64,000 nucleotides of DNA, taken from the NCBI GenBank assembly GCA_013398175.1, contig VZRZ01001925.1, positions 2,860,908 to 2,924,907 of the forward strand, in the 5' to 3' direction. Numbering within the stretch: the first letter of the stretch is position 1; the number at the start of each line of letters is the position of its first letter. The notes beneath the pieces were generated by a model, which was given only the letters and a program-made list of their open reading frames with translations, was not told the origin of the DNA and ran no database searches. This document shows, piece by piece, positions 14,571 through 28,560 of the stretch. Source of the stretch: Climacteris rufus (Eukaryota > Chordata > Aves > Passeriformes > Climacteridae). Both the position numbers and the translations under genes were made by a program.

Positions 14571-16606
14571 TCTCCCCATCCTTCTGCACTACACTACTCC
14601 TGATGCTGATGTTTATATTCAGCTAGGATGAGCTTTATGCCCAGCCTCCAGGAATTTACAAGCAGATCATTGTCCAATCCATGTTTACTGGAATAACTTT
14701 TTCCATTGCAAAGGGAGGAATTATGGAATATTCCCATGATGCTAAAAATACCTATTGCAGAGTTTTAAAAATTTCAAATCCTATTCAGGTTGCATTTAAA
14801 AAAACCCAAACAGGTACATACAAAATGGAGCACTAAAGCTCAGCAAATGATGGTCAGCTTCTCATCCACAAAAAGAAACAACAGACTCCCACTCCTCTCA
14901 TTTTCCTCTCACTGCCCAAAGGATGCTCCGAGAACTACAGGGGACACAAAAAGCTAAATTTAACTATCTATTATTTGAGAGCAGTAATCATCACTTTGTT
15001 CCCTGTTTTATTCAAGGCCTGATGGGGCTCTGATTATCCATGTGATTATCCAGTTCACAGAAACAGAAGAGCTCTGGTTTCCCTTTCATCCAAAAATCTC
15101 AAGCCTACAGCAGGACGTGGGAAGCCGCAGCTCCGTTCCTGCACTGCCTGGAGCTTTTGGCATCTTCAGCTTCAGCTCCTGCTGTGAGCTGGGATATTCT
15201 AGGATGGGGAACTCTGTCAGTCCCCTGGGATCTGCTTTCCATGCCGAATAACATATTTAAACAGTCAATACATTCAATAACATGGCTGAACAGTTCCTCT
15301 GCCCTGGTCTCCAGCCTCTCCCAGCTGCAATTACTGGTCCCGTTCACAGTTTGTGGGAGCAAAGAGACAACAAAAGCAAAAATATTTTTTTTCCAACAAA
15401 AATTCCCTTTGACAGGCAGCCCTTCCATTTACTCAGGGATAAAAAAAGCCTGGGACCCAGCAGTGACAATGCTATTATAATACAAATTATTAATACAAGG
15501 GACCTCATTGCTCTCAGCTTCCACATGCAGCTTGGCAAAAGCCAAAGGTTCCTATTATTTCTTTTTGGTGCACAGACCTTGAAAACACAGTTAGCAAAGA
15601 AAAACCACACTGACAGTCTTTACACTGTCCATAATATCTTTCTAAGTTGACTTGTCATTTAAAGTGTCAGCTTGAAATCTAATCATTTTAAAAATGAATA
15701 TAATATTATGTATTACACTCTCAGGCTGCCACCACTGCCAAATTCCTCTGACAGTTTTTACAGGATTATAATCATATTTCTCTTTTAATGTTTTATTCTC
15801 TTGCTTCTGTGCCAAAGAGATGGGAAGGACAGTAAAAGGCTACTTAAGAACAATGTAGGATGATCCAAACCAAAACTGGAAAAGGAGCAAAGCACCATGT
15901 TCTATATCCTCAGAGTGGTGATGCTCAGCCAAAACAATTTCAGACACCAGAGTGATTTTGAAGCAGGTTTTCCCATGAAAAATCCTTTCATTAAAGGAAA
16001 AGCACTTATAATTGTGGAGCAAATGTGTGGGAGGACAAGCTTTATGTTTCTGCCATTGAGAAATACCAGCCTCTTGCAGAGACTGGACACAGCTCAGCTC
16101 AACACACAGGGAATGTCAGCGGGACCCTGAGCACACCAGAGCTCTGTCCCAGAGGCTGCACATCCTCCATTACTACTCCATTTACTGCTCAAAAACCCTC
16201 CTGCCTTTTCTTCTCCTTAAATTCTCCTATTAAGATGGAACAGATGAACAGACCCATCTTGGGAGTTTGCTCCCCATGCTATGAACGAGGCTGGTCCCAG
16301 CAAAGAGCCAGCTGGGTCCCGGTCCCAGCTCCTGCAGGGACCTGGCTGGGGCTCAGCCTGGGGAGAGTTACACAAAACAAGGATTCTGGCACTTCTTAGC
16401 AGAACCTAAATATCTTTCCACCCTCCCCCCCCAAAAAAAAAAATGCCTGGAGCACAACAGTGCTTGTTTGTGCAAAGAGGACAAGCTAAAGTCTAGAAAT
16501 GGAAGCAAAACCTTATTCACCCAAATTACTGGGCAAATTTTACAACAGAAACATATGAAAAATGTTGGGCTTGGGTTTTTGGTTTTTTTGCCTGAAAGGT
16601 CCTTTT

Positions 16607-16639
16607 NNNNNNNNNNNNNNNNNNNNNNNNNNNNNNNNN
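16607..16639. other. Assembly gap (33 N) in a poly-T tract
   Basis: The gap is followed by 23 T residues and preceded by a T-rich run, so it probably marks an unresolved homopolymer rather than a large missing piece. Confidence 0.95.
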
Positions 16640-19600
16640 TTTTTTTTTTTTTTTTTTTTTTTTGCAGGACTGTGTTCCTTTACAAAAGCATTCTTCTGAA
16701 AACATTTCTCCCCTGAAGCTCCCCTCCAAGAGCTACTGTTACAAATCTGTGATAAAAGATGTATTCAGCAGGGTTTGGCACTCAAATAGCATCCAAATGG
16801 GCACTGCCAAAGCCTTGCAATTTTATCACGAGCTCCAAAATACTTGGAGAGAGAAAAGATGCTCTTGCAGGAAGCATCAGCTTAAGAGAAACTTCAGCTC
16901 TTGGGGTCATGAGAACCTCAGATTCAATCAGGATGGGAAAAAAAAAAGAAGATAAGCGTCTAGACATAATTCTGGAGAAAATCTCTCAAGTAGAAGGGCA
17001 GTGTGATCCAGATTTTCAAGGACTAATGGCCAAGCAGAAGGAACCTTTGATGAATTATCACTTGATTTGATCCAGCCTCAGGATTTTGCAGTGTCTCACT
17101 GGTGATTTCTGAATATTTCTTGGGGGGAACTCACCAGACCTCTCCAAGAGTTTCTGGACCAGCAGAAAGCTGTCCAAGGTTATCCATGAGCACCAGATCA
17201 GCTGCTCCACAAACCTCCAACTTAAGCTTGCAAGGGAAATATAAATTGAAATAAAACCCCACACTGGCTCAGCAAGGTCCCTCAGAGTCTGGGGGACACA
17301 CAGAGCTCCACATGGAGGAGGACAAGCCCTGGGGGCTTTGCTGCTGCTGTGGAAGTGGGCTGAGCCCAAACACGAGTGTGTAACACCTCTGCAGGACATA
17401 CAAACACACACCCAACACAAGCACAGCTCTTCTGTCCTGCTGCTCCTCCCTCTGTGCCACAAACAAGCCACAGCCAAACCAGACCCAGCACCCACGGCAA
17501 GGGGGAGAAGAAACATCTCAGCAATTAACAGACTTCAGCTGGGATCTCCCAGGAGACAGCATTAAAATGAAAGAGGGAAGAAATAAATAAACAGAGGAGA
17601 AAAGGATCAACCTACCAGTGTCTGCCATGCCAGCTTCTAAAACCGTAAGTCAAGCCCAGAACCCTATGGCACTGTTCCCAGTCTGGGATACTGAAAACAA
17701 CCAGGGTAGTGCATCTCCCTACCACTCTCTGCCCAAGAATTCCCATTTTCCAGCTTTCCTCCATAACCACACAGCTCTGGAGAATTGCTTTTTTTTCTTT
17801 AAGAAGCTGAGATTTTCACTGAAGTCCCTGGTTCTGAGTGCTGGGCTTTCATCCAAGAGCCCCAGGAGGCAGTGATGGGGCTGGCCACCAGCCGAACCCT
17901 TTTCCAACCAGCTCAGCTGGGGTCTGGATTTGGGAATCCACACTGATGCATTCAGGAAATATTTCCCAAAATGCAGAGTTTAACCCCAAAATTTATCACA
18001 CAGCAGCAAGCACCACTTTATAACATGCCATAAATCCTTCACTGTACCACACTCACTAAGTCCAGCTCGAAATCTGGTTCACCCACCAGTCACAGAAAAT
18101 ATAAATATTCCACCTGATTTCAGTGCAGTATTCCCAAGCTGATCTGGAGAACCTACGGAGTCACAAAGCTATAATTAGAGGTTTATTATAAAAGGTGCTT
18201 GGGATGCCTGTCAGCACTGAAGGACACTCTGTATTTAAGGGACCCTTAACACACAGAGCAGCAGCAGGCCGCTTTTTGGACTTTCATTAAACAAAAAAGC
18301 CAACTTGTTTACTCACCTCAAATGACTTCTCAGTCTCTGCCTTTGTGTATTTTCAGTCTCTAACTTGATTAATGGCATTTTAAACAGGCAAAAAGAAAAA
18401 GCCATCAGTGAGGTGGTTTAAAACATACATTTTTATCCATACCTCGTAACACGATTACCAGCTAAATCTTGCTTTTTGCAAAAAAAAAAAAAATTAAAAA
18501 AAATTAACTGAGTGCAGAGCATGCATATTCACTGCTTGGTTATTGTACAGTTGTTGACATTAGATTTTATTTTTAAAGAAACATTAAGTGTGGAGGGGAA
18601 ATGAAACAATGTGATACTTCTTTGAGACTCTCTAACATCAGGGAAACAAAAAGAAAATCCCATAGTAATCCATTTGCAGAGACCTTCCCACAGCACACCG
18701 GGCTCGAATTGATAAAATAACAAATACTGTTTCAAAGCACTTGGGCTGGCCTGGCTTTTTAAAATTGTTTCTAAATAATACATGACAATAATATTATACA
18801 CCACCATATGCCGAGCTTTTGGGAGTGAGAGGATGCAACTCATGCTGAAAACAGAGTGAGCATTTCATGTTAATAAAAAGGTGGCTCCATCACACACACA
18901 CCAGGACTTCTCACTGCTGTAGCACAGCATGGACTCCCCACCAGTACTGCCAGGGTTTCAGGAGACCATCCCTGCACTTTTAAGTGAAATAGTTTTAAGC
19001 CTACAAGCACCAAGCTCTATCACAAGTTAGCAAATATTCCTAAAATTGAGTTTAAACTGGAATGAAAAAGCATCTCTGCAGTGATGCTCTGGTCCAACAC
19101 CTGGTAGCAGCATCCCCTGAGCTTTGCTGTTGAAAAATAAGCCCTGAGGGTGAGGTGGCCATGGCCAGGAGGGGAAAAACATCATTAGGAGCTAAAATCA
19201 TCTCTGCTAATCCTGAATGTGAATTCAGGTGCATAATTACACCAGCTGCCAGGTACAGCTCTGCAGAGGTGACCTTTCCTGGTGCTGTCTGGATGCGACA
19301 CCACGCAGGTATCAAGGCTGAAGAGGATTTCTCCCTCCTCCAAACACCACCCATCTCTGGGGCAGAAGCAGCCAAAAAAAGCAGCAGAGGAAGGCAGAGC
19401 AGAGCAGGGTTGCAGAGCCCTGAGCCAAGAGGGTGTTCAGCTCCTGGGTGCTGTGAAATCACCCCTTCCCAAACACCAATTTCCATCCCTCCCTTCGAAG
19501 CACAACAAAATATTTGGGAGCTGGATGGATGCACAGCAAACATATTTCACTGCTAATGGTCTCCAGTGGACTTGTTTCTGTATCCTGCAGCAAAGCACGA

Positions 19601-22600
19601 CTGCAAGGGAATGTTTTCCTCTTCCAGTAGACTATTTACTGCTAGACACCTACACAAATTTATGGATATTTTGCTCAGAATTCTATTTCTCTTCCCAAAA
19701 AAGCAGGTGAAATTGAGCTTCTCAGCTGCAAAATTAGCAATACTTTGCCACTAATTTAGTTTCAAGAACCTCCCTCAGCTCTTTTTTCTAATCACATGCA
19801 GAACAGCTACACTGCACATACCATTTTTCGCTACATTGAGCTTGACGAAAATTTAAGACTTCCTCCCCGCCCAGTCTTCTTTTTAATGGGAGATGTGATT
19901 ATTGAAATTAATTCGAAAAACAGTCAGCATTCACCAATCAGCTCAGCAGTTTGGGCTTTCTTCATCTGCTGGTTACATGCTAATTATTGTACTGGTGAGA
20001 CTATTTCCCATTCACATTTGGAATTTACAACACAGTAGGGAATTGATTAAATTAGAAGAAAAACACAAAAAAAAAAATAGAGAAAGAAATCAATGACATT
20101 TTAAATTCAACTTTTTTTTTTTTTTCCATTTTCTTCCCAGTCTCATGCCTACAATGCCCTGGCAAACTCAGCCCAGCAGAGCAGATGCACAGGGCTGCAT
20201 TTCCCAGCATTAAGGAGCAGAGCAGAAATGAAATCTCCAGAGCAGATATTTTAGGAAGGCGATGCAACCCTCCCATGTTCAGCAACACCTCTGTTGTTCC
20301 CCCACCCTCCACTGCCTCACACCAGCTGTCCCCTTTTCCACTTGCCTGACATTTGCAGTTCAGAAGGGAAACCTCCCCAGTGTGGGAAATGAGCCCCCTT
20401 TTCCAAGGCCAAGGCTCCAGAGATGCCGAAATGCTCGTGCAGAGGTAGGAATTTTGTCCCCTGCCCTACCAGCAGCTCTGACAGACTGGGATGGCTTCAT
20501 GCTCATCCCAGAAGAGTGCAAGGAACAGAGCAACACCAGTCCACAACACCCACCAGAAGGGAACCACTTTATCCTGCTATCAGGTCTCCCTTATGGAGAC
20601 CCTTTTCTGGAGATACCTGGCAGAAAGATCCCTAATTTCACTACTGAATCTCAAATACTGTTTACCACCTCATTTCACCTGGACAAGCATGTATGACAAT
20701 ATTGTCAACAGCAGGGCTTTGAGCACACAAGGGATGTAGTGTCTGCCCTGCAGCACTGTTTATTTGTGGTTACCCCTGAGAGCAAGGGCTGCTTCTCACC
20801 CCCACTCCCTCCGCTCCAACCATCCCCTTGAAAACTACAATCAAAAAAACAAAGAATTAAAACGTATTCTAGGTGCCAGAGAAGATCAAAGTGGGAGCAC
20901 AAAGTCTTTAAAATTCCCTTAAACACCCCACACACTGCTGGCACCCACAAGCTGCTCTAAAACCTCACCTGAAAGTAACAAGAAAAGCAAATGTCCTGCA
21001 ACATCAAAGGCAAACGCAAAGAGGTGACCCCACAGCAGAAAACAAGATTGAAAAACCACATCTAAAAAACTGACAAAGCAAGAGAAAGATGCCAGGAAAA
21101 TTAGCAGAGCAAAAGAAGCTTGGAAAAGGTTTAGGAGCAGGTGGACACACAGTGACTGTTCACAGGAGCAGGGCTTTGCAAAATTAACCCTCAGTACACC
21201 AACTCCAAACATGCCTCCTCCAAAACACCTCAATTTCTGGTGCTCTAACAGGCACTACGGTGATTTCCAGGGCCAAATTTCCAACCTCCAGAAATTATGC
21301 TGGCACATGGCAGAGCAAACACAGCTCAGCACAGGCTGGGACAGCAGCACAACACCACACCACCAAGACACACATCAACAACAGAGGGAAAAGAACTAAA
21401 AGCAAAGGACCTGCAAACCTGCAGCAGTTGCTGCATCATCCTCAGTCTCCTCTTTCCTGCCTGTAAAGCAACATGGAGATGGCAGACACTGGAGCAGGGA
21501 GTGCTGGCTGCCATTTAAAACATCTGCTGTGCTTCCCAGTGCATGCAGGGCTGGGGGAGCAAAGCCCAACAGGTGGATTATGGTCTACATGAAATATTCA
21601 CATCATTTGCTTGCTCAGAGCCCAGACCACAGCTTGCCTCCCCTGTGCCAGCACAGCTGAGGGGTTCTGTGCTTGGATTTTTGGTTTTAAGTCAGCTCTG
21701 CTTCTCTGTAAAACAGACACTCTCCTTGTCTTAAATATTTTCCAGCATGGAAACGATTCCTAGCAAAGAAAGGAAGAGCAGGATACATTTCAGAAGACGA
21801 GTCTGCTTTTACATCCTGTTTAACAAATCAAAGCACAACACACACCATGCCTGCACAACCTCCAGCACACGTGTCAGGGTGACCTGTCTCTAACGACCAC
21901 CCCACACTCAGGAACAGACTAACAGCCAATTAACCTTTAATGCAAAATGTAAAACACCTGTCTTACCAGGGCTGTGAAAAATGAATCCCATCCAACCCTT
22001 CAAGGTCTCCAAAGCCACCTGCTCAAGGTGCTGGTTGAGAGGTGACCACCTCTGCAAGGCTGACCAGAGCCTGAAGGCTGCAGGCAGTAAGAGGCACCCA
22101 GTGCTTTCTGTCATTGGAAGCTGGAATGATCCTTGTGCTACTCGTGCCCCAAGGCAGGACCTAGAGCCACCAGGAAGGTCTCCAGCCATTTCAGCCTGCC
22201 CTGAGTGCAAGCACAAAGAGCCAGCAATACATTTGGACCCTTCATGCAGACACTCAAGACCTCAGTTCATTAAACATGCTACACATCAGAAAGCATCCAA
22301 GACAACTCCTCCTGAAACATCCTCCTACACAAAGTATACTCCAAGCACCCCAGTGCACTACAGCACAGACCCTTGCTACGCCTACGCTGAGGAGATCTGG
22401 AGATGAAGAGCTGCAAGATCAAGCATCCAAGACCTCAAGCCTTATTTTGGTCCTCTTAACTAAACTTTTTATTTTTACCATTTTAAGAGCAGACAAGAAG
22501 TTTCAAACCCGCTTTAAAGACAAACAGATACTGACTATGATCCCTGACTATTTGGGGAAGACAGAAGAAGCTCCACCAGACAGCAGGGCACAAGCTTTTG

Positions 22601-25600
22601 GCAGTAACTGCACTCCCCATTTGTGGGACAACCCAGGCATTGGACTCACTTTCCAAAGGGACACCAGCAACACCACAGCTGAGGCTTTAGGACAGGAGAG
22701 CAACACACCAGTATGACCATTTTGTTGAGCTTTGCTGTATTGTGGGAGCTTTGTTTTTAAATTCATTGCAGCAGCTGACCCACCATTGACCTGAAATTCT
22801 CCTGGAGAACAAAAAATATCCCCCTGAGGAGCACCTGGATGGAAAGAAAAAAGTTTCACAGCTTCCAATTTACAGCACTGCAACTGTAGAGCACGAGCCC
22901 ATAGGAGATGCACAGACTTCCAGATGGAGAGAGGGACAGGACTGATTACATACAATTATTAATGTGTGTCCCTACACCACTGGGAAAAAAAGAACTGAAT
23001 ATGCTTAAGAAGAAACAAAGCAGGGAAAAATAAAATGACTACCCATTCAACTATTTGTGCAACACTGGCATGACACCTTAGGGAAATAAATATTTGCTTG
23101 ACCTATTTCCAAAAGAGAAGTTTTTTATAAGTCCCATGAAAACCTCTTTATTTATTGAGGCATGAGAGCAGAGCATTTGCAAGCATCCTGCACATCAAGC
23201 CACGCTCCAGGAGCCACTAACTTCCTTCTTATCTTTCCCAGAGGAGCAAACTGATGCCCTTTACACCAGTGGGACAAATTCAGTTTGAAAACAGCATCAA
23301 GACACTTATTCAGGAGAAGAAGAGTTAAAAAACAGCAACACAAATAGCGAAGAGCCACATTGCCTCCCTCAAAGCCCCTTTCAACTCATCCAGCTGCCTC
23401 TCCCTCAGTGAATTTTGAGTGCTCACAATTTAAACCTGTGCCACCCAGGCTCTTCACTAAGCAGCCAGATGCCAGAGCTCATTCTCCACCCTATTCCTGA
23501 CATGGCTCTCTCAAGCATCTCTGTATTTAAAAAAAAAACCCAACAAAAAACCAACAAAACCAAAAGCTACTCCCCTTCCCCCCAAGCAGCCCAGCAGCAA
23601 GGCAGGCAGGGAAGCCCCATCACCCAGACTGAATTCTCTGAGCATTACTGGGCAGGAGTGTTTGGGTGGAGCTATACTGGAAACTTTTGCAACCTCAACG
23701 CCATGCTATTTTATTTCATTTCTTTCCCCAAGCAAGTGCTAAAACACGAGGGGCCTGGCTGGAACGGCAAGGGCAGCGCTCGCCTGCAATAGGAGGAATT
23801 TCAGAAGCCATGACTTAAACTGGACACACAGTTTAGAAGGTTCATTCTCCAATTTTTCTATTTCTAATTTTAAAAAAAGCAGGAATAAGGAGTGAAGAGC
23901 ATGCAGAAAAAAGGGAGTTCAGTTAAATGCCCCCTTACTGTGCCTGTAGAACAAGGAGAGAGCACCCTCACACAGCATCCCAGCGAAGGGGGAGAGGAAA
24001 GAGGAACCACAAAGCCTTTGAAGCGCATGAGAATGTCCTCCACGTGGAGATGAGCCACAGCTGCCATGGCTGTGACTGCCTCTGGTGACAACCCAACCTC
24101 CTCGGCTCTGCTCTTGTGCCATGTGTCATCACCAGCTCCTCCAGCTCCACCACAGTCCTCCCCAACCAGGCCTTCGCAGCCACTTCACGCAAACTCACCC
24201 CATTTGCATTTTGAGCATTGTTATTTAGAACATTTGTCAAGAGTAAAAAAAAGAGAAAAAGCAAACAAACAAAGGAGAGAAGTACAAGACTTTTTCCTTT
24301 ATAATTAGAAACATCACCCCTCTCCTACTTAAAGCAGAAGAGCCATCACAGCTGCCAGAGGGAGAGAGGCTGCTGACCTTCACCACAAAGATCATCAGGC
24401 ACTAGCAAGCAGGATCTTCTCCCAATTAGCCTCCACAGCAGGGCTAGACTCAATCTACCTGGAACAGGTGCCTAAGTTACAAACACAATCATCCTGGGCT
24501 CCTATGTAATTAATGCAAAGAGAAAAGCAACTCAGAGGGATTCTGAGTCTGCATGGGGTGAATCACCCTTAGGATGGGCAGGGAGGGGGGAACCTGGACC
24601 TGGCTCTGGCCTCCTGCTCTCCCAACCAAACCCCTCTAATTCCAGGGTGACACCAGCTCCCTGCAAGAATGAGGGCAACAATAATTTGCATAAGCCGTGA
24701 GCAAATCGAGGACCTCTCCATGGGGCAAACCTCCCCCATGCTATTTTACATGCAAATCAGGTGGAAAAGACAGAAAGGAATAATAATATCAGGTGATGGG
24801 AAGCAAGGAACCCGCTGTGGTGAAGTGGGCAGCAACGAGCCAGCCTAGGGGGCTTTGCTCACACGAGCTGGGGGGGCTGAGCATGATGGGGGCAGATGTC
24901 TGCTCCCACCTTCTGCCTTTTGTTTGCACAGATTTCCACAGACCCCCAGTTATTTTTTTCTCCCCTCCCAACAGTTTTCTGGGGGAGGTGATGCCCTGCT
25001 TGCAGTCAGCCCAGTCCCTGGAGGGGATGAACGTGAGCAGGTCTTGCAGGGCTCATCACTGCCCAGATACTGTCCCAAATTCAGGAATAGCAAGTGATGC
25101 CCCTGTGTGACAGCCTGGCACAAAGCAGCGGGATCCTGGTGCCCAGAAACCTGGAGGGGGTCCCGTGGGAACAAGACACAGCCGTGCCCCTCAGACACTG
25201 CTGCCTCCAGACCTGTCCCATTGCACAGACAGGGAAAGGCTGGACAAGGGATGGACACAGGCCCATGTCCCAGCGCTGGACTGGAAACCTAAGTCGCAGA
25301 TAATTCCAGGAGCTACCAGACGAGCTGTTTTTACATAGTAACACCATAGTAACCGAGGCAGAGGGTAAAGCTCGCATACACAAGGGGACCGTGATTTTGG
25401 AGGGGAGGAAGAGGAGGTCTAAAGAGAAGGAAAACCCTGCAGAGCAAGGAGACACACTTATATAAAGGAGAACTGGAGCCACACTGCTGTTTAAATCTCC
25501 CCACACTGACAACCCAGACGGCTCTCACTACCAGCCTGGCTCACCTGCTCCAGCCTTCCCCACTCCAGGCTGCCAGTGCTGCCTGCATCCATCCCTGCAC

Positions 25601-27240
25601 CCCTCCCCAACGAAAGGCAGAGGTCCCCACGGGGCTGGTTTCACTTGGCTTTACAACAAGGAATTTATTGATAGGGATGTGCTCCCACAAGTGTCTTCAG
25701 GGCTTCAAGTTACTACAGCTTTCCTACAGTAGCAAGAATTGCGGAGGCTGAGCCCTGTCAGAAAAACCTATGCTAAGCCCCAACCCATCTATAATATAAT
25801 TAACACCAGCTACAGATTAGGCTGTATCTGAAGCAAAACACAATCCAACAGCCTCCTCTTTCCCACCCCCAAAGGTGGGTCAGGACTCCAGAACTGTGTG
25901 GGCATCCGTGTGCTGCGAGTTACTGGGATGCACTAAGAGGAAACAATAAACAGACTGGAACAGTCTGCTCCCTCTTCTCAGCTATGTTCTTAATACATCA
26001 AGGTCACAGACCCAACCCAGTTAATAGAAGTTATCATTAAATTGCTGTTTTCTTCTATGGTAAATAAAGTGCTTCTGAGCATCTGGGTGTTTTTCCCTTC
26101 TTCCTCATCTCTTAAAGAGAGATTAGTTTAGAATAAGCTGTTCCAGATAATGAAGTAAACTTCTGGCTTCCTATCCATGGAAAGACGTTCCTCAGGACAC
26201 TATGATCCATGTTTGGGGACTGCAGCCAGAGTAGGTGGTCAGGGAGAAGAGCAAGAAAACCCTCCCCATCCAACTGAAGCCGCCCTAGGGCACCAGGCAG
26301 AGAGAAAGCCCATGGGTGGGCAGAGCTCACACCTTCAGTGGGGCAGAAATGGGAAAAAACAGATCAAGCAAGGCTTGTGTATGAGTTTTTCCAGGTACGT
26401 CACATGGCCTAACAAGACACATCACCTACCTCTCCCCCAAAAGTTTCCCAATACATAATCAGAATGGCAGAGAACTCCTTTGAGAAACCTTATTGTTTGA
26501 GATTTGAGGGCACAGGTGAAGCGTGCCCTGAGCAGGACGGGGTCACTTCTCACACAAGCCAGCTGGCCAAGCAAATGTGACACCCAGGGACACACACCCA
26601 CACTCCAGCTTGGTCCCAGGTCCCATCCATGGGGAAACCTCTGCTCTCCAAATGCACCTCTGGGAGCGGAGAGGCCTCGCTGTGCTGGCACCTGGCCACA
26701 CGCCCGGCTGCCAGGAGCCCTGGCCAGGAGCTGGCATGGCCCCGGCAGGACTTCACCCCGGCAGCCCGAGGGTGTCAGGCTAAACCACTGTGCCCAGCCA
26801 GGCATGGAGAGCCCCGAACGGGAAATGTGGGGTTCAGCCCCAGCTCCAGCACAGATTTCCTGTGCGGCCCCAGGCTCCTCACTTAGCGGCCGCTCAGTTT
26901 TCCTACCTGTGTGAAGGGCGAGATGCCGTGTGCTCGCAGCCCGGTCTGTCCCAAGCCCAGGCACTCTAAACCTGGCATTGCCACCACACCAGGAGCTCCA
27001 AAAATCCCCACCCGTGACCAACCCTCCGACCCCCCAGCTGCGACACGAGTGGGTCTGCTGCCCCGCTCTCCATGAAGCGAGCAGCCAGCGAGGGCTGGGA
27101 AAAAAGCACTTTTCTTCCTCTAAAAACCCAGACTACAGGAAAAACAACCCCCAGCACCCCGGGGAAAGAAGGGTCCCGACCCGCCCCACGCAGCCGGGTG
27201 GGTCCCGGGCCACCCCACGCAGTCGGGTGCTCACGCAAAG
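16640..27240. other. Non-coding region up to the CpG island
   Basis: No gene is visible. Patches with homeodomain or octamer-like motifs (19.8-20.05 kb and 24.68-24.76 kb) look more constrained than their surroundings and are treated as candidate regulatory elements. CpG density rises from about 26,500 towards the gap at 27,384. Confidence 0.6.
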
Positions 27241-28560
27241 CTCCCACAGCGGCGGGACGGGATTTTTAATGGGGTTTATTTCAATTTTAATTGCCGGCCA
27301 GCGCAGGGCAGCGCCCCCCGCCGCTCCCCGGCCAGCAGCAGGGCAGGGCAGGGCAGGGCGCACCGGGGCGGCGGCGGCGCGGGNNNNNNNNNNNNNNNNN
27401 NNNNNNNNNNNNNNNNNNNNNNNNNNNNNNNNNNNNNNNNNNNNNNNNNNNNNNNNNNNNNNNNNNNNNNNNNNNNNNNNNNNNNNNNNNNNNNNNNNNN
27501 NNNNNNNNNNNNNNNNNNNNNNNNNNNNNNNNNNNNNNNNNNNNNNNNNNNNNNNNNNNNNNNNNNNNNNNNNNNNNNNNNNNNNNNNNNNNNNNNNNNN
27601 NNNNNNNNNNNNNNNNNNNNNNNNNNNNNNNNNNNNNNNNNNNNNNNNNNNNNNNNNNNNNNNNNNNNNNNNNNNNNNNNNNNNNNNNNNNNNNNNNNNN
27701 NNNNNNNNNNNNNNNNNNNNNNNNNNNNNNNNNNNNNNNNNNNNNNNNNNNNNNNNNNNNNNNNNNNNNNNNNNNNNNNNNNNNNNNNNNNNNNNNNNNN
27801 NNNNNNNNNNNNNNNNNNNNNNNNNNNNNNNNNNNNNNNNNNNNNNNNNNNNNNNNNNNNNNNNNNNNNNNNNNNNNNNNNNNNNNNNNNNNNNNNNNNN
27901 NNNNNNNNNNNNNNNNNNNNNNNNNNNNNNNNNNNNNNNNNNNNNNNNNNNNNNNNNNNNNNNNNNNNNNNNNNNNNNNNNNNNNNNNNNNNNNNNNNNN
28001 NNNNNNNNNNNNNNNNNNNNNNNNNNNNNNNNNNNNNNNNNNNNNNNNNNNNNNNNNNNNNNNNNNNNNNNNNNNNNNNNNNNNNNNNNNNNNNNNNNNN
28101 NNNNNNNNNNNNNNNNNNNNNNNNNNNNNNNNNNNNNNNNNNNNNNNNNNNNNNNNNNNNNNNNNNNNNNNNNNNNNNNNNNNNNNNNNNNNNNNNNNNN
28201 NNNNNNNNNNNNNNNNNNNNNNNNNNNNNNNNNNNNNNNNNNNNNNNNNNNNNNNNNNNNNNNNNNNNNNNNNNNNNCCCGCTGCGGATGCTTGGGTGGC
28301 TGGAAGCCCCCAGCCCCTCTGCCCCTGCCCACTCCCCGCCCGTGTCCCCCGGGGAGCTGGGTCTGTCCCAGCCGGGGAAGGATGGAAGCTGCTGTGGGAG
28401 GCTCAGGGGTGCAGCCACGGGATGAGCTGAGCCCCAGAACTCCTCTCTGGCCCCCAGCACTCCCCGGGCTGGGGAGGTGCTCGGGGTGCCCCAACCGCTG
28501 CACCCCGAGGCTTTGGCAGCGTCACTCACAGCCCGCTGTGAGCAGGTCAGGAATCGAACC
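27240..28560. promoter_or_regulatory. CpG island interrupted by an 894-base gap
   Basis: The bases before the gap are very GC- and CpG-rich, with CGG runs and four GGG tracts at 27,341-27,360 that could form a G-quadruplex. N covers 27,384-28,277, and GC-rich sequence resumes after it. This is the usual signature of a promoter and first exon lost in avian short-read assemblies. By synteny the minus-strand ZHX3 promoter is the best candidate; a shared promoter with LPIN3 is possible. No exon can be read. Confidence 0.6.

Larger units (their letters stand above)
1..16606. other. Non-coding region, left part (probable intron or flank)
   Basis: I see no frame with coding character: open stretches are short, overlap on both strands and match no protein I recognise. 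AT-rich patches, A/T homopolymers (for example near 10,050) and a few relic repeats listed separately account for what is recognisable. By synteny with LPIN3 and EMILIN3, this should lie inside or just 5' of ZHX3 on the minus strand, but no ZHX3 zinc-finger or homeobox sequence is present, so that assignment is inference only. Confidence 0.6.

Noticed and set aside
1..27240. ZHX3 coding exon
   Set aside because: Expected from synteny, but no zinc-finger or homeobox sequence is found; the coding exon must lie outside the window.
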